A stretch of 42,500 bases of DNA from Rickettsiella massiliensis 20B (GCF_000257395.1 NZ_AJGC01000002.1:1-42500), one strand, 5' to 3'; counted from the stretch's first letter, positions 9,245 through 19,623 are shown. Notes: generated by a model not told the origin, from the letters alone. A program made the numbers and translations.

Positions 9245-9847
9245 TTAACTCATCACATGCAATGCACTACGAATTAATTCTTCTACGGAAAGATTATCCT
9301 TCTGGATTTGCTGAACAGCACGCGTCGCTTCTTGTGTTTTATAACCTAACGCCATAAGTGCCGCAATCGCGTCTTGTTGCAGGCGTTGCGCGGGCGACGT
9401 TAAGGTGTTTATTTGTGAAAATTGACCGGTACTGTCTTGCCATTGCGCTAAATGATCACGCATTTCAATCACAAGACGTTCTGCAGTTTTTTTACCAATA
9501 CCCGGAATTTGCTGCAAAGCAACGATATTATGTTGTTCAATACAAGTAATGAACTCCATGGTTTCTATTTTTGACAAAATACCTAATGCCACTTTTGGCC
9601 CAATCCCATTTACTTTTAGCAACTGTATAAATAAAGCGCGCTCCTGCGGATCAAAAAAACCATACAGAGTATGGCTATCCTCACGAACAATAAAATGAAT
9701 ATACAAGAGTACTTCTTGCCCTACCTCGGGTAAATGATAAAAAGTAGGCATCGGCGCATACACTTCATAAGTTAACGCATTGAAAATCTCTACTAACAAC
9801 CGAGGTGGTTGTTTTTCGACTAACTGGCCACGCAGTCGATGGATCAT
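9245..9847 (-). CDS. ruvA: Holliday junction branch migration protein RuvA
   Basis: RuvA binds four-way DNA junctions and loads the RuvB motor during recombination repair. The 200-residue length fits the family. The N-terminal OB-fold starts MIHRLRGQLVEK, and the two helix-hairpin-helix motifs are visible as VNGIGPKVALGIL (about 79-91) and IPGIGKKTAERLVIEM (about 114-129). The C-terminal domain III (LMALGYKTQEATRAV) that contacts RuvB is present. It overlaps the ruvC stop by four bases, so the two are translationally coupled. ruvB does not follow; the next 500 bases are empty. Confidence 0.96.
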   Translation of the reverse strand: MIHRLRGQLVEKQPPRLLVEIFNALTYEVYAPMPTFYHLPEVGQEVLLYIHFIVREDSHTLYGFFDPQERALFIQLLKVNGIGPKVALGILSKIETMEFITCIEQHNIVALQQIPGIGKKTAERLVIEMRDHLAQWQDSTGQFSQINTLTSPAQRLQQDAIAALMALGYKTQEATRAVQQIQKDNLSVEELIRSALHVMS

Positions 9848-10380
9848 CGCATTCTCCCTCTTCGAAAACCGTGTTTTAAAGTAAATGACTTGAGTGCGCC
9901 ATTATTGGGCAAAGAACGCGATTGTGCGTGACACAGCGCAATAGCTAACGCATCGGCTTCATCTTCCTGCGGAAGTTTTTCAAGCTTCAGTAATAGACGC
10001 ACCATATGTTGAATTTGTTGTTTCGTAGCGGCACCATACCCGACCATCGATTGTTTTACTTGGCGAGCAGAATATTCATGGACGGCAAGTTCAGCCACCG
10101 CCGCTGCGACCAATGCCGCACCGCGCGCTTGCCCTAATTTTAACGCTGAGTTCGGATTAATATGAAAAAAAACTTGTTCTATCGCCGCTTCCGTCGGCGC
10201 ATAGCACTGAATTATTTCCTGTAATTCAATAAATATTTTTTTTAAACGGGTCGCAAAAGGGCTGGTCGTTGGCAATTTTATGCAACCACTGGCGATACGG
10301 ATGGATTCTGAGCGCTCATGACGAATAATACCATAGCCCATCAAACGAGAACCTGGATCAATGCCTAAAATAACAGTCAT
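9844..10380 (-). CDS. ruvC: Crossover junction endodeoxyribonuclease RuvC
   Basis: RuvC resolves Holliday junctions by symmetric nicking. The acidic catalytic residues are in place: Asp in GIDPGS (residue 7), Glu in AIEQVFF (about 68) and the Asp pair in EDEADALAIALCH (about 139-142). Length 178 aa is typical. It lies downstream of yebC with a 103-base gap and upstream of ruvA with a four-base overlap, the usual gammaproteobacterial order. Confidence 0.96.
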   Translation of the reverse strand: MTVILGIDPGSRLMGYGIIRHERSESIRIASGCIKLPTTSPFATRLKKIFIELQEIIQCYAPTEAAIEQVFFHINPNSALKLGQARGAALVAAAVAELAVHEYSARQVKQSMVGYGAATKQQIQHMVRLLLKLEKLPQEDEADALAIALCHAQSRSLPNNGALKSFTLKHGFRRGRMR

Positions 10381-10483
10381 CTAGCGCTTCACCCTATTCC
10401 AATTGAAAACTTATGCGACGGATTATTCAGGTTATTCTAACCCGGTCGCCTAAGCAACTTTTAACTGAAAATAATGATCATCT

Positions 10484-11200
10484 TTAGGCTTGATTGGTGT
10501 AAACGGCTTGTACATCATCTAGATCTTCGAGCATATTCAGTAGGCGCTCGACTTTTTCTTGATCTTCTTGATTCAGTTCAACCTGGATACTGGCTATCCA
10601 CGTCACTTCACTCTGTACAGGGTCGAGCTTTTCTTGTACGAAACGTTGATTTAACGTCGGTAACACGGTTTCAGAAGTCAAAATATCGGTACTTCCATCG
10701 GGATGATGGATCACATCTTCGGCACCGACTTCCAGAGCAATCTCAAGCACTTTTTCTTCGTTGATCCCGGGTGCAAAAGTGATCACACCTTTTTTACTAA
10801 ACAAATAAGCCACAGAACCGGTAGTTCCTAAATTACCCCCACATTTTGTGAACGCATGACGAACTTCCGCAACGGTTCGATTGCGATTATCGGTTAATGT
10901 ATCCACTAACACCGCTAAACCTTTCGGGCCATATCCTTCATAGCGTATTTCTTCCATTTGCTGACCATCTAACCCCCCGGCACCTCGTTTTATGGCGCGC
11001 TCAATGGTATCTTTGGTCATATTCGCTGCTAAACCTTTATCTACTGCCAAACGTAAGCGGGGATTGGTATTGATATCTCCACCCCCGATACGAGCGGCGA
11101 CGTTAATTTCACGAATTAACTTCGTAAATAATTTACCTCGTTTGGCATCTTGTGCATTTTTCCGATGTTGAATATTTGCCCATTTACTGTGACCAGCCAT
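10484..11200 (-). CDS. yebC: YebC/PmpR family protein (translation/transcription regulator)
   Basis: Starts with the family hallmark [14 protein letters not shown] and continues [17 protein letters not shown]. The conserved [24 protein letters not shown] block is present and the length of 238 aa is normal. YebC-family proteins were first described as DNA-binding regulators and more recently as factors helping ribosomes through proline-rich or otherwise stalling sequences. It is intact and lies between the membrane-protein gene at 11268 and ruvC, on the same strand. Confidence 0.95.
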   Translation of the reverse strand: MAGHSKWANIQHRKNAQDAKRGKLFTKLIREINVAARIGGGDINTNPRLRLAVDKGLAANMTKDTIERAIKRGAGGLDGQQMEEIRYEGYGPKGLAVLVDTLTDNRNRTVAEVRHAFTKCGGNLGTTGSVAYLFSKKGVITFAPGINEEKVLEIALEVGAEDVIHHPDGSTDILTSETVLPTLNQRFVQEKLDPVQSEVTWIASIQVELNQEDQEKVERLLNMLEDLDDVQAVYTNQA

Positions 11201-11267
11201 ATCTTACCTTTTTGCAATTTTTATCATTACACTCGTTTCATTTTTAATAACATTATTAAACCCTCAC

Positions 11268-12162
11268 CTAGGTTACTATCGCCTTATTTTGCTCGTTTCC
11301 CGGCGCCTCGTGCTTTCTTTCTCCAAAAACAGTTTGATATTGCCATGCAATGACCAGGAAAAACCAGGGTAAAAGCCAAATTACTGCGATACCGAGGGTT
11401 AAAAATCCACCTAACATAAAAATCAGGATGGCGAGTAAGAATAAACGTAGATTACTCACCAACCGTGCATTGAGTGCCTTAAAGGCAACCCGCAAACTTG
11501 TTTTGATATCCGTTGTCCTTTTGTCAAAACTCAGTAATGCCGCAAAAGAAAAAAGTAAAATACAATATAAAAAGGCGAATACAAATAAGGTAATAAAAAA
11601 TAGATAAATAATAAGCCACATAAAAAAATTAAACCACGTGGCAAGATAATGGGCACTGAATGTGTGCAAAAACACACTTGAAAAATCCAGACTCACTAAT
11701 TGAATGCATGTAAGAGTGATCTTAATCACAAATAAAAACGAGCATCAGGCCAATTAAAGGCTTCCAACGATAACGAAACGCAAAAATATCCTTGGCTTTC
11801 ACTGATTGATTACGCAGCCACTGAAGTGAACAATGCATTAAAGAGATCAGAAAAAGTGAATTAAGTGCCTCACCAAAAAAAAGACATAGCCACCCAACAA
11901 CGAGATAACATAAAAAAAGAAACTGTAATAAATCACTATTGTGTATGAGCGCCTTGGTTAAAAAGGCTAATAATAAGAAAATAACGTAAGCCGTGCAGTG
12001 AATCAGCAATAAAGTCAAAAATCCTAAAATAAACGCCCCCCAAAAAGACGCTTTAAATCCATAGAGCTTGATCCATGCTTGTTCAAAAATAACACGGCTA
12101 TCTAGCTTATACTGGCCTTGCATGCCTTGGCATAAATCTGACGGGAGGTGAGAAGTTGACAT
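11268..12162 (-). pseudogene. Multi-pass membrane protein, one frameshift
   Basis: Two adjacent frames encode one polytopic protein of about 295 residues with around six hydrophobic segments (GAFILGFLTLLLIHC, FLFLCYLVVGWLCLFFG, WLIIYLFFITLFVFAFLYC, LFLLAILIFMLGGFL, AVIWLLPWFFLVIA). The first frame (12162-11722) stops just after LMLVFICD, and the second (GTG at 11729) continues at VIKITLT. Changing the length of the A5 tract at 11734-11738 by one base joins them. The topology recalls the BPSS1780-like family, but I cannot assign it firmly. It lies 3 bases after the aspS stop (12166), in the aspS-yebC unit. Confidence 0.6.
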
Positions 12163-12165
12163 CGC

Positions 12166-13941
12166 TTAATTTGTCTGTTTTTTTTGAATTTGTAGGAATA
12201 ACTCTTTGAGCTGTTCTGGACTCACGGCGCTGGGTGCCTGGGTTAACGGACAAGAAGCGGTTTGTGTTTTAGGAAACGCAATCACTTCACGAATAGAGCG
12301 CGCACCGGTCATCAACATCACTAAGCGATCCAAGCCAAAAGCAATCCCACCATGCGGCGGACAACCAAATTTGAGCGCTTCTAATAAAAAACCAAATTTT
12401 TCTTGTTGTTCTTGCTCTGATAGCTCAAATACGGCGGATTGTAAGGCGGCATCATGAATACGAATTGACCCGCCCCCAATTTCACAGCCATTCAATACCA
12501 TGTCATAAGCACGCGACAAACACGCCCCAGGATGGGCTTGAAAAGTACTGACGTCACTAATTTGTGGCGCCGTAAACGGATGATGTAATGCCTGCCAACG
12601 TTGTGCTTTATCGTCAAACTCAAGTAAAGGAAAATCAACCACCCATAACGGATGAAAACCCGGTTGAACTTGATTTAAGTCGTGACCTATTTTTAAACGT
12701 AAAGCCCCTAAGGATTCACTGACTAGTTTAAAATCGCCCGCGCCGAAAAACAGAATATCGCCGGTTTGTGCTTGCACACGCTCTAAAATTGCCTCAATGA
12801 CCGGCTCAGGAAGGAACTTAAGAATCGGTGATTGCAGACCCGCCAGACCACCTTGGGCACGATCCAAGACTTTAATATAGGCTAAACCTTTCGCACCATA
12901 GATAGCACAATGTGCCGTATAGTCATCAATCATTTTGCGGGTAAACTCGGCGCCAGAGGGAACCCGTAACAACGCAACCCGTCCTTTTTCATCGTTTGCC
13001 GGTGCCGAGAATACTTTAAACTCAACTTCTTTCACCAAATCAGCAATGTCCACCAATTCTAATGCAATACGTAAATCAGGCTTATCACTCCCATAACGCC
13101 GCATGGCTTCGGCATAACTCATTTTAGGAAAAGGCTGTGGAAGATCGACATTTAAAACGGTTTTAAATAACTGAACAATCAATGTTTCGGTAATCGCTTG
13201 GATTGTTTGTTCATCACAAAAAGAAAGCTCCATATCTAACTGGGTGAATTCAGGTTGACGATCGGCGCGCAGATCCTCATCGCGAAAACAACGGACCACT
13301 TGATAATAACGATCAAAACCTGCCATCATTAAAAGCTGCTTGAATAACTGTGGGGATTGCGGCAACGCATAAAATTCGCCCGGATGTACTCGACTCGGTA
13401 CTAAATAATCTCGCGCGCCTTCTGGCGTTGCTTTGGTGAGAATCGGCGTTTCTAACTCTAAAAAACCCTGTTCTTCAAGAAAACGGCGGATAAACGCGAC
13501 GACCTGGGTTCGTAACAAAAAACGAGCCTGCATTTCTGGACGACGTAGATCAAGATAACGATAACGCAGCGCCACTTCCTCACTGACTGGGGTATAGCCA
13601 TCGATCGAAAAAGGAAGCGGTAACGCGCTATTATGAATCATTAAGTCCGTGGCATGTAATTCGACTTTTCCGCTCGTCAATTGTTTATTTTCAGTCCCTA
13701 AAGGCCGTAAAACAAGCGGGCCGGTGACGGTCATAACATATTCATTCCGCAAGCCTTCTGCCTGTGCAAAGAGCGCCGCTTGTTCAGGATTGAAAACCAC
13801 TTGCAGCAAACCACTGCGGTCGCGTAAATCAATGAAAATAATTCCGCCATGGTCGCGGCGATGGTGCACCCAACCGCTGACACAAACTTTTTCATTCACT
13901 TGGTTCTCAGTGACCTGCCCGCAGTAATGTGTTCTTTTCAT
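12166..13941 (-). CDS. aspS: Aspartate--tRNA ligase
   Basis: Class II aminoacyl-tRNA synthetase charging tRNA-Asp. The 591-residue length and the GAD insertion domain between motifs 2 and 3 (about 280-420) show the bacterial type. The N-terminal OB-fold anticodon domain begins with [20 protein letters not shown]. Motif 2 is [18 protein letters not shown] and motif 3 is [15 protein letters not shown]. It is uninterrupted. It follows the fmdB-like gene by 18 bases on the same strand, so they probably share a promoter. Confidence 0.97.
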   Translation of the reverse strand: MKRTHYCGQVTENQVNEKVCVSGWVHHRRDHGGIIFIDLRDRSGLLQVVFNPEQAALFAQAEGLRNEYVMTVTGPLVLRPLGTENKQLTSGKVELHATDLMIHNSALPLPFSIDGYTPVSEEVALRYRYLDLRRPEMQARFLLRTQVVAFIRRFLEEQGFLELETPILTKATPEGARDYLVPSRVHPGEFYALPQSPQLFKQLLMMAGFDRYYQVVRCFRDEDLRADRQPEFTQLDMELSFCDEQTIQAITETLIVQLFKTVLNVDLPQPFPKMSYAEAMRRYGSDKPDLRIALELVDIADLVKEVEFKVFSAPANDEKGRVALLRVPSGAEFTRKMIDDYTAHCAIYGAKGLAYIKVLDRAQGGLAGLQSPILKFLPEPVIEAILERVQAQTGDILFFGAGDFKLVSESLGALRLKIGHDLNQVQPGFHPLWVVDFPLLEFDDKAQRWQALHHPFTAPQISDVSTFQAHPGACLSRAYDMVLNGCEIGGGSIRIHDAALQSAVFELSEQEQQEKFGFLLEALKFGCPPHGGIAFGLDRLVMLMTGARSIREVIAFPKTQTASCPLTQAPSAVSPEQLKELFLQIQKKQTN

Positions 13942-13959
13942 AGTAAAAATTCTAGTTAA

Positions 13960-14286
13960 CTAAGAGGATTCGTCTGTTTTAGAGGCATCGCTTTTCGTTG
14001 CTGGCGAAGACGTATTGTCTGCACTTTTAGACACCGCCCCCTCTTTTTTGGCGGTTTCTTGCTTAGAAGTCTCCGTGCCTTTTGGGCTGGCTTCCGTCGA
14101 TTTGGGCTTTTTAAAATCGGTAACATACCAGCCGGTTCCCTTCAAATGAAAGGAAGGGGCCGAAATTAACTTTTGTAACGTCGGTTTCTGACAAGAGGGG
14201 CATATCTCCAAGACTTTATCATTAAAACGCTGAATGGTATCAAAGTGATGGTGACATGCGGTGCATTGATACTCATAAATAGGCAT
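13960..14286 (-). CDS. FmdB-family zinc ribbon protein
   Basis: The first 60 residues form the FmdB/CxxC regulatory-type zinc ribbon: MPIYEYQCTACHHHFD, then CPSCQKPTLQKLIS, giving two CxxC pairs. The segment SFHLKGTGWYVTDF is also characteristic of the family. From about residue 64 the tail is a low-complexity Lys/Ser/Thr/Glu stretch. Function in bacteria is not established; it is commonly found just upstream of aspS, as here. Confidence 0.9.
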   Translation of the reverse strand: MPIYEYQCTACHHHFDTIQRFNDKVLEICPSCQKPTLQKLISAPSFHLKGTGWYVTDFKKPKSTEASPKGTETSKQETAKKEGAVSKSADNTSSPATKSDASKTDESS

Positions 14287-14318
14287 AAAACCAATCTTCT
14301 CCTGATCGTTGAAAGCTA

Positions 14319-14347
14319 AGTATAAAGAAAAAAAATCAATTTTTTAA
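14319..14347 (-). promoter_or_regulatory. Candidate sigma-70 promoter for fmdB-aspS
   Basis: Minus strand has TTAAAA (14342-14347), a 17-base spacer and TATACT (14319-14324), about 33 bases upstream of the fmdB ATG. An AGGAGA ribosome site follows. Confidence 0.5.
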
Positions 14348-14359
14348 CCACAGAGAGAT

Positions 14360-14387
14360 AAAAAAAGTCCCCCATGGTAAGTGAGGG
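14360..14387 (-). terminator. Intrinsic terminator of the 14462-15105 gene
   Basis: On the minus strand CCCTC pairs with GGGGG (one G-T pair) around a 9-base loop and is followed by ACTTTTTTT. It lies 75 bases after the stop of the upstream gene. Confidence 0.6.
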
Positions 14388-14461
14388 TTATTTTAATCGA
14401 GAGCGTATACTTTGACCAGTGATTTAAACAGGGTCTTACGATATTTTGATAACAGGTTTAC

Positions 14462-15105
14462 TCATTTTATTAAGCAAGGGTTCACCAACAACTCTGGTGG
14501 GTGGTACATATTATCTCGATTTTGAGCAGTTTGTTTCCATTGAAAATTTTGCAATGTACGTTCAGGACTCAATTGTTCAGAGAAATTTTTTTCTATCGCC
14601 TGGACAGAAGACACCATCTTATTAAAAAAACAGCAGGATAGACTAAAACTGTTCTTTTTTTGAAAGACACCATTTGTTTTCTCATTGAGTTTTAGAAAAT
14701 CTATGATGTCGTTATAGATTTTTTTCAATAAAATATAGATCTGCTGTAGAATATTTTTGTTATTTTCCGGGAATTCTGGTTGATCTTTAATTTGCTCATG
14801 TGTTCTATACAAATAATGTACAAGCTTTGCTAACTGCTCTGATGTGGATTTCAAAGTAATTTTGATAACACATCAATATGATTATCCTTATTGTCTTGTT
14901 TAACTTCCTGTTGCATTTCCTCTCTATACAATTTAATACGCTGAATAGCTTTTTCAAGTTCAAGACTTTTACTTTTTTCTACAAGTAAACTTAGCCCCAA
15001 AAGATATGCGTCTGTTATTTGGATTAGCTCAGCAATAGTGATAACAGCGCAATCTTGATCCACATTTAAATAGGTCTTTACTGCTTCAAAATCAAGGTAC
15101 ACCAT
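14462..15105 (-). CDS. Hypothetical protein, probably one gene split by a frameshift
   Basis: Two short frames abut. The first (ATG 15105, MVYLDFEAVKTYL; a further upstream in-frame ATG is at 15162) ends at 14851, and the second (14854-14462) can start only at a TTG that overlaps that stop. The A4/T3 context near 14852-14862 allows a one-base change joining them into a helical protein of about 213 residues. The first part is Leu/Ile/Glu-rich (ITIAELIQITDAYLLGLSLLVEKSKSLELEKAIQRIK), the second Lys/Asn-rich with a Cys pair (SLSCCFFNK). No family recognised, no signal peptide. It has its own terminator. A coupled two-gene unit with a TTGA overlap is the alternative. Confidence 0.45.
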
Positions 15106-15274
15106 ATATATTTTTATTTTTTGTAAGTAAGTCAAGTTTATAATGTCACATATAATACACATATATTAAAAAAACACATCTAATAATTTTTTTATATATA
15201 TTTAAAGTAGTATTTCTATAAATGGGGAAATTAGATTAACCGCCTGATTATTAACGCTTTTGAAACATAAAAAC

Positions 15275-15303
15275 TGGAAAACCTGTGCATAAATCCGTAT
15301 GAT
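15275..15303 (+). promoter_or_regulatory. Candidate promoter of proS
   Basis: TGGAAA (15275-15280), 17-base spacer and TATGAT (15298-15303), about 45 bases ahead of the proS ATG. Confidence 0.45.
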
Positions 15304-15347
15304 AAATCGCTGATTGTCGATTTTTATCTTAAAAACATTAAACCTCT

Positions 15348-17009
15348 ATGCGTTGTAGCCAACTTTATTTCCCAACCTTAAAACAGCCCCCTTCCGAGGC
15401 CAAAGTCATTAGCCATCAACTTATGCTGCGTGCGGGGATGATTCGTGCGCTGGCTTCGGGTATTTATACCTGGCTTCCTTTAGGGCTCCGAGTCTTGCGG
15501 AAAACCGAAGCGATTGTTCGTGAAGAAATGAACCGAATGGGTGCACAAGAGATCTTAATGCCCAATTTACAACCGGCTGAACTCTGGCAAGAATCGCAAC
15601 GTTGGGCGGCCTACGGTCCGGAATTATTACGCCTTGAGGATCGACATCATCGTCCATTTTGTTTGGGCCCCACCCATGAGGAAATCGTCACGCAGTTGTT
15701 ACGCCAGGATGTCCAAAGCTATAAACAACTCCCTATCGTTTTGTATCAAATTCAAACCAAATTTCGCGATGAAATACGCCCTCGTTTCGGGGTTATGCGG
15801 GCACGCGAATTTTTGATGAAAGACGCCTATTCTTTTCATCGTGACAAGGCCTCTTTAGTTGAAACGTATCACCACATGCATGCGACTTACCAACGTATTT
15901 TCACGCGTCTTGGCTTGAATTTTCGTGCAGTGCTCGCAGATACTGGCAATATTGGAGGCAGTGCCTCACAAGAATTTCAAGTATTAGCACAAGTGGGTGA
16001 AGATACCATTTTCTATAGCGATAAAAGTGATTATGCTGCCAATGCAGAATTAGCGGAATATTTAAGTGCTCCTCCCGCCTCATCTGAAGCACAACATTCT
16101 CTCGAAAAATGCGCGACACCAGGACAAAAAACCATTGAAGCAGTCAGCACTTATCTCGCTGTTTCACCCATGCAATGCCTTAAGTTATTGGTCGTTGTCG
16201 GAAGCGATCCGAAAAAACCGTTAGTCGGTCTGATATTACGCGGAGATCATACCCTCAATCCGATCAAAGCTGAAAAGATCGCAGGGATTGCCCACCCTTT
16301 GCGCTTAGCCGAAGAAAGTGAAGTGGTTCAACAGCTTGGCGCACCGATCGGCTATCTTGGCCCCCTTGGTCTATCGATCCCGCTCATTGTTGATCGAGAT
16401 GCGGCCGTGGTCACAAATTTTGTTTGTGGGGCCAATGAAGTCGATCAGCATTTCAAAAATGTGAACTGGCAGCGTGATTTACCCTTACCAGAACAAGCGG
16501 ATTTACGATATGCCGTGGTCGGGGACCCCAGCCCAGATGGCCAAGGTCATTTACACATGGAACGCGGGATTGAAGTAGGCCATATTTTTCAATTAGGCAC
16601 TAAATACAGCGTCGCAATGAATACCTTGATTCGTTTAGAAAATGGTCGAAGCGCGCCCTTAGAAATGGGCTGTTATGGGATTGGTATTTCACGGATTGTG
16701 GCGGCGGCAATTGAACAACATCATGATGAACGAGGAATCGTTTGGCCAGAAACGCTCGCCCCCTTTCAACTTGCGCTGGTTCCGATTGGTTATCATCGCA
16801 GTACGCTTGTTCAACAAGCCGCTGAGGCATTGTATCAACAATTGACTGAAGCCGGTTTCGAAGTGTTATTGGATGATCGAAAAGAAAGTCCTGGCTGTTT
16901 GTTTGCCGACATGGATCTCATCGGCATTCCACATCGCCTGCAAGCTGAATTAATCCCGTTCTTGAAACAGCAGCGGATACAAGCCTCGCCGGCGCACCTT
17001 ACCCTATAA
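15348..17009 (+). CDS. proS: Proline--tRNA ligase
   Basis: Prokaryotic-type class II prolyl-tRNA synthetase, 553 aa. The start [20 protein letters not shown] matches the family N-terminus. Motif 2 region reads [26 protein letters not shown], and the ATP/proline site segments [18 protein letters not shown] and [12 protein letters not shown] are present. An INS editing domain occupies about residues 230-390 (for example [18 protein letters not shown]). Slightly shorter than many gammaproteobacterial versions. Uninterrupted. The EVE-domain gene follows within 15 bases. Confidence 0.96.
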   Translation: MRCSQLYFPTLKQPPSEAKVISHQLMLRAGMIRALASGIYTWLPLGLRVLRKTEAIVREEMNRMGAQEILMPNLQPAELWQESQRWAAYGPELLRLEDRHHRPFCLGPTHEEIVTQLLRQDVQSYKQLPIVLYQIQTKFRDEIRPRFGVMRAREFLMKDAYSFHRDKASLVETYHHMHATYQRIFTRLGLNFRAVLADTGNIGGSASQEFQVLAQVGEDTIFYSDKSDYAANAELAEYLSAPPASSEAQHSLEKCATPGQKTIEAVSTYLAVSPMQCLKLLVVVGSDPKKPLVGLILRGDHTLNPIKAEKIAGIAHPLRLAEESEVVQQLGAPIGYLGPLGLSIPLIVDRDAAVVTNFVCGANEVDQHFKNVNWQRDLPLPEQADLRYAVVGDPSPDGQGHLHMERGIEVGHIFQLGTKYSVAMNTLIRLENGRSAPLEMGCYGIGISRIVAAAIEQHHDERGIVWPETLAPFQLALVPIGYHRSTLVQQAAEALYQQLTEAGFEVLLDDRKESPGCLFADMDLIGIPHRLQAELIPFLKQQRIQASPAHLTL

Positions 17010-17021
17010 GTGAAAAGTACC

Positions 17022-17467
17022 ATGTCTTATTGGTTAATGAAGTCAGAACCGAATTGTTTTAGTATTGATGACCTTGCGCAACGCCACACACCATGGGACG
17101 GCGTCCGTAATTATCAAGCACGTAATTTTTTGCGCGCGATGCAATACGGCGATCTCGCTTTTTTTATCACTCAAGTTGCGCGCATCCCGGCATTATGGGT
17201 CTTATGAAAATTGTCAAAACTGCCTACCCCGATGACACGGCGTTTGATCCAATGAATCCACATTACGATCCAAACAATACCCACCAACCACCGCGTTGGT
17301 TTTGTGTCGATGTCAAATTAATAGAAAAATGGTTTACGCCGATTTCCTTAGTCGATTTAAAAAAACAATCCAAATTAGCGAATATGACTTTACTCAAAAA
17401 AGGAAATCGGTTGTCGATTATGCCGGTCACCGAACAAGAATGGCAAACGATTCTCTCTTTACGCTAG
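17022..17467 (+). pseudogene. EVE-domain protein, one frameshift
   Basis: The start ATG 17022 gives MSYWLMKSEPNCFSIDDL and TPWDGVRNYQARNFLR, the signature of EVE (PUA-like) proteins that bind modified bases and are widespread as small stand-alone proteins. The frame breaks at T7 (17159-17165); one additional T restores AFFYHSSCAHPGIMGLMKIVK, the conserved substrate-pocket region. The second part (AYPDDTAFDPMNPHYDP, NRLSIMPVTEQEW) completes the domain, about 148 aa in total. Because only one homopolymer base is at fault, the true gene may be intact. Confidence 0.8.
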
Positions 17468-17510
17468 TATCGATTTTCAAGCTGTATTAAAATTAAGGCT
17501 AAATACTGAC

Positions 17511-17530
17511 AAGCGTTTTTGCGCTTTATT
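17511..17530 (+). terminator. Weak terminator-like hairpin
   Basis: AAGCG and CGCTT separated by TTTTTG and followed by TATTG, 45 bases after the EVE gene stop. Short stem and poor T-run. Confidence 0.25.
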
Positions 17531-17599
17531 GAGTAAATAAAGCTATTTTACGTTCTGTACACGGCGAGTGTTTTACTAAAAACAAAAATAGGGGAAAGG

Positions 17600-18277
17600 A
17601 TGACCACACGATGCAAAGAACTCACGCTCAAACAAATTCGCGAAAAGTTACTCATACAAGGTGCCGGTACACTTTCAGATTTGGAGTTATTGGCTGTATT
17701 TTTACAAACAGGCGTCCCTGGAAAAACTGCTCTCGATCTTAGCCAAGCCTTATTAAGTACCTTTGGTAGCCTTCGGAAAATCATGACAGCGGATATTCAA
17801 GAATTTACCGCTATCCTGGGTTTAGGCTTAACCAAGTATGTACAGTTGCAAGCTGCGTGGGAACTGACCCAGCGCTGTCTTGAAGAAAATCTTTATCATG
17901 GCCACGTGATGGAGAATCCTCAAACCGTACAACGTTATTTAAATGCTAAGCTACGGTTGTATCCCTTTGAGGTATTTAGTTGCCTTTTTCTCGATAATCA
18001 ACATCAGCTGATTTCATTTAAAGAGCTCTTTTATGGAAGTATTAATGAAGCACCGATTTACCCCCGTGAATTACTCCGTTATGTCTATCAAACCAATGCG
18101 GCCGCGGTGATTCTAGCGCATAATCATCCCTCCGGAGTAGCCAAACCAAGCGAAGCCGATAAACGGATTACCCAGCAAATTAAAGTACTTTTGTCCGCCA
18201 TTGGCGTACGTTTACTGGACCATATTATTATCGGGGCGGGACAATTTACTTCATTTGTCCACCAGGGGCTGCTCTAG
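17600..18277 (+). CDS. radC: RadC family JAB-domain protein
   Basis: 225 aa, with an N-terminal helix-hairpin-helix-like region (LSDLELLAVFLQTGVPGKTALDLS) and a C-terminal JAMM metalloprotease-like domain whose metal motif HNHPSGVAKPSEAD is complete (about 173-186). A Glu earlier in the domain (ELFYGSINEAPIYPRELLR) fits the family. Named radC by history; its role in DNA repair is doubtful and the biochemical activity unknown. The gene ends 5 bases before the promoter of rpmB, in the conserved radC-rpmB-rpmG order. Confidence 0.93.
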   Translation: MTTRCKELTLKQIREKLLIQGAGTLSDLELLAVFLQTGVPGKTALDLSQALLSTFGSLRKIMTADIQEFTAILGLGLTKYVQLQAAWELTQRCLEENLYHGHVMENPQTVQRYLNAKLRLYPFEVFSCLFLDNQHQLISFKELFYGSINEAPIYPRELLRYVYQTNAAAVILAHNHPSGVAKPSEADKRITQQIKVLLSAIGVRLLDHIIIGAGQFTSFVHQGLL

Positions 18278-18282
18278 ATCCT

Positions 18283-18311
18283 TTGACAAATCTGTCGCAT
18301 TTTGGTATAAA
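18283..18311 (+). promoter_or_regulatory. Strong sigma-70 promoter of rpmB-rpmG
   Basis: Consensus TTGACA (18283-18288), exactly 17 bases, then TATAAA (18306-18311). This is the best promoter match in the window and suits a ribosomal protein operon. Confidence 0.85.
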
Positions 18312-18354
18312 GCATCCCTATTTTTGAATTAAATCATTCATTTTGGAGGCTAAT

Positions 18355-18594
18355 GTGGCCAGGGTATGTGAAGTCACGGGGAAAAACCCGATGGTGGGCA
18401 ACAATGTGTCCCACTCGAACCGAAAAACAAAACGCCGTTTTTTACCAAATCTACAAACTCATCGCCTGTGGGTCGCCTCTGAGAAACGATTTGTGAAACT
18501 TCGTGTCAGCGCACATGGTTTACGTATCATTGAAAAAAGAGGTATTGACGCGGTGCTTGCAAAATTGCGTCTTGCGAATAAAACGTCTAAGTAG
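18355..18594 (+). CDS. rpmB: 50S ribosomal protein L28
   Basis: GTG at 18355 is chosen because it gives the family start [16 protein letters not shown] and has GGAGG five bases upstream; an in-frame TTG at 18343 would add four residues and overlaps the ribosome site. The 79-residue length and [28 protein letters not shown] and DAVLAKLR blocks are typical of gammaproteobacterial L28. No zinc-binding CxxC pairs. Confidence 0.95.
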   Translation: MARVCEVTGKNPMVGNNVSHSNRKTKRRFLPNLQTHRLWVASEKRFVKLRVSAHGLRIIEKRGIDAVLAKLRLANKTSK

Positions 18595-18607
18595 TGGATT
18601 TTTAATT

Positions 18608-18760
18608 ATGCGTATTAAAATTAAGTTACAGTCCAAAGCAAGTGCCTACTTTTATACCACTTATAAAAGTAAAGAAAAGAAACCCGGCAAACTTAGCTTC
18701 AGAAAATATGATCCGATTACGAGAAAGCATGAGTTATTTGAAGAAAGTAAAATAAAATAA
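18608..18760 (+). CDS. rpmG: 50S ribosomal protein L33
   Basis: A 50-residue protein containing SKASAYFYTTYKSKEKKPGKL and KYDPITRKHELFEESKIK. It lacks the four zinc cysteines, so it is the C-minus form. It begins 13 bases after the rpmB stop and is followed by a strong terminator. Confidence 0.95.
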   Translation: MRIKIKLQSKASAYFYTTYKSKEKKPGKLSFRKYDPITRKHELFEESKIK

Positions 18761-18784
18761 CACTTATTTTTTACCTCTTACTTA

Positions 18785-18813
18785 AAACAGCGCCAAAAGG
18801 CGCTGTTTTTTTT
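18785..18813 (+). terminator. Intrinsic terminator of rpmB-rpmG
   Basis: AACAGCGCC-AAAA-GGCGCTGTT, a perfect 9-bp stem with tetraloop, followed by eight T in a row (18806-18813). Confidence 0.93.
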
Positions 18814-18825
18814 ATGGGTATTGAT

Positions 18826-19500
18826 TCATCTTTTTATTGTCGCGTGTGTATGAAGATAGTCATACAGTAATGCACCATATGTCCAAGTTATCTGATGTTT
18901 ATTAATTTCTTTTTTAATGAAGATGGAATGGTTCTTTAATTGATAGGGATTGAAGAGTAATACCTTAATGGCGCTGGCCTCGACACAATTATAGGGTAAA
19001 TAATCTGGTTTTATTTTTTCGCGATAATCTTCTTCTAAACTTTCCCAAGACTTATAACAAATATTCTTAATGGCCGCATTGATGTTTTTTTTCAGAAACA
19101 GGATTCTCGACATTTAAAAAATGAAGTGAGCCATAAAAAGCACCATAAGCGATAAATGATATATTTTCAGGGTAAGCAATTGTCGTATTAATGGGATAGG
19201 ATTGAATAACATTATTTAAATACGTGATCATTTTCTTGTATATTCTTATCCTTCAAAATATAATTTGCCTTGAAGCATTCCCCATATCGAGACTACCGAC
19301 GGTCGGTAAATTCTACTGAAGCGTTCCCTGAGGATAATTGACCGCTAACCAACCATAAAGCCCCTCTTTTTCCCCAGAAATAGTTTCTATTTTACTGAGG
19401 GAAAAAGGATAGTTTTTTCAAAAACTAATCGTATTACTAAGCAATGCAGCAGAATATAGAAAAAAATAAAAATTTAAGGTACGTTGACTTCGCTAAACTT
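18826..19500 (-). pseudogene. GDA1/CD39-family NTPDase (apyrase) remnant
   Basis: Pieces of the family can be read in order on the minus strand but in different frames. Near 19390-19335, ISGEKEGLYGWLAVNY matches apyrase conserved region 3. Near 19295-19255, GSLDMGNASRQIIF matches region 4 (usually LDLGGASTQI). Then 19231-19085 (MITYLNNVIQ...FIAYGAFYGSLHFLNV) and 19113-18826 (CVEASAIKVLLF, HQITWTYGALLYDYL) match the C-terminal part, including the conserved W in the last region. Breaks include an A8 tract near 19085-19092 and several stops. Region 1 (the N-terminal phosphate loop) is not found, and upstream DNA before about 19500 is unreadable. Legionella secretes such an NTPDase needed for growth in host cells; here the gene is clearly lost. 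Confidence 0.6.
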
Positions 19501-19623
19501 TCAAAGTAAAAAATTCTTACTAAAAAAATATTTTTTCATTAAGCCGCTATTCACTCCGATCTTTACTCAAAACTAAAAATAACGATATGGATTATGTTGC
19601 GCTATACACAATCTATTTTCAAT

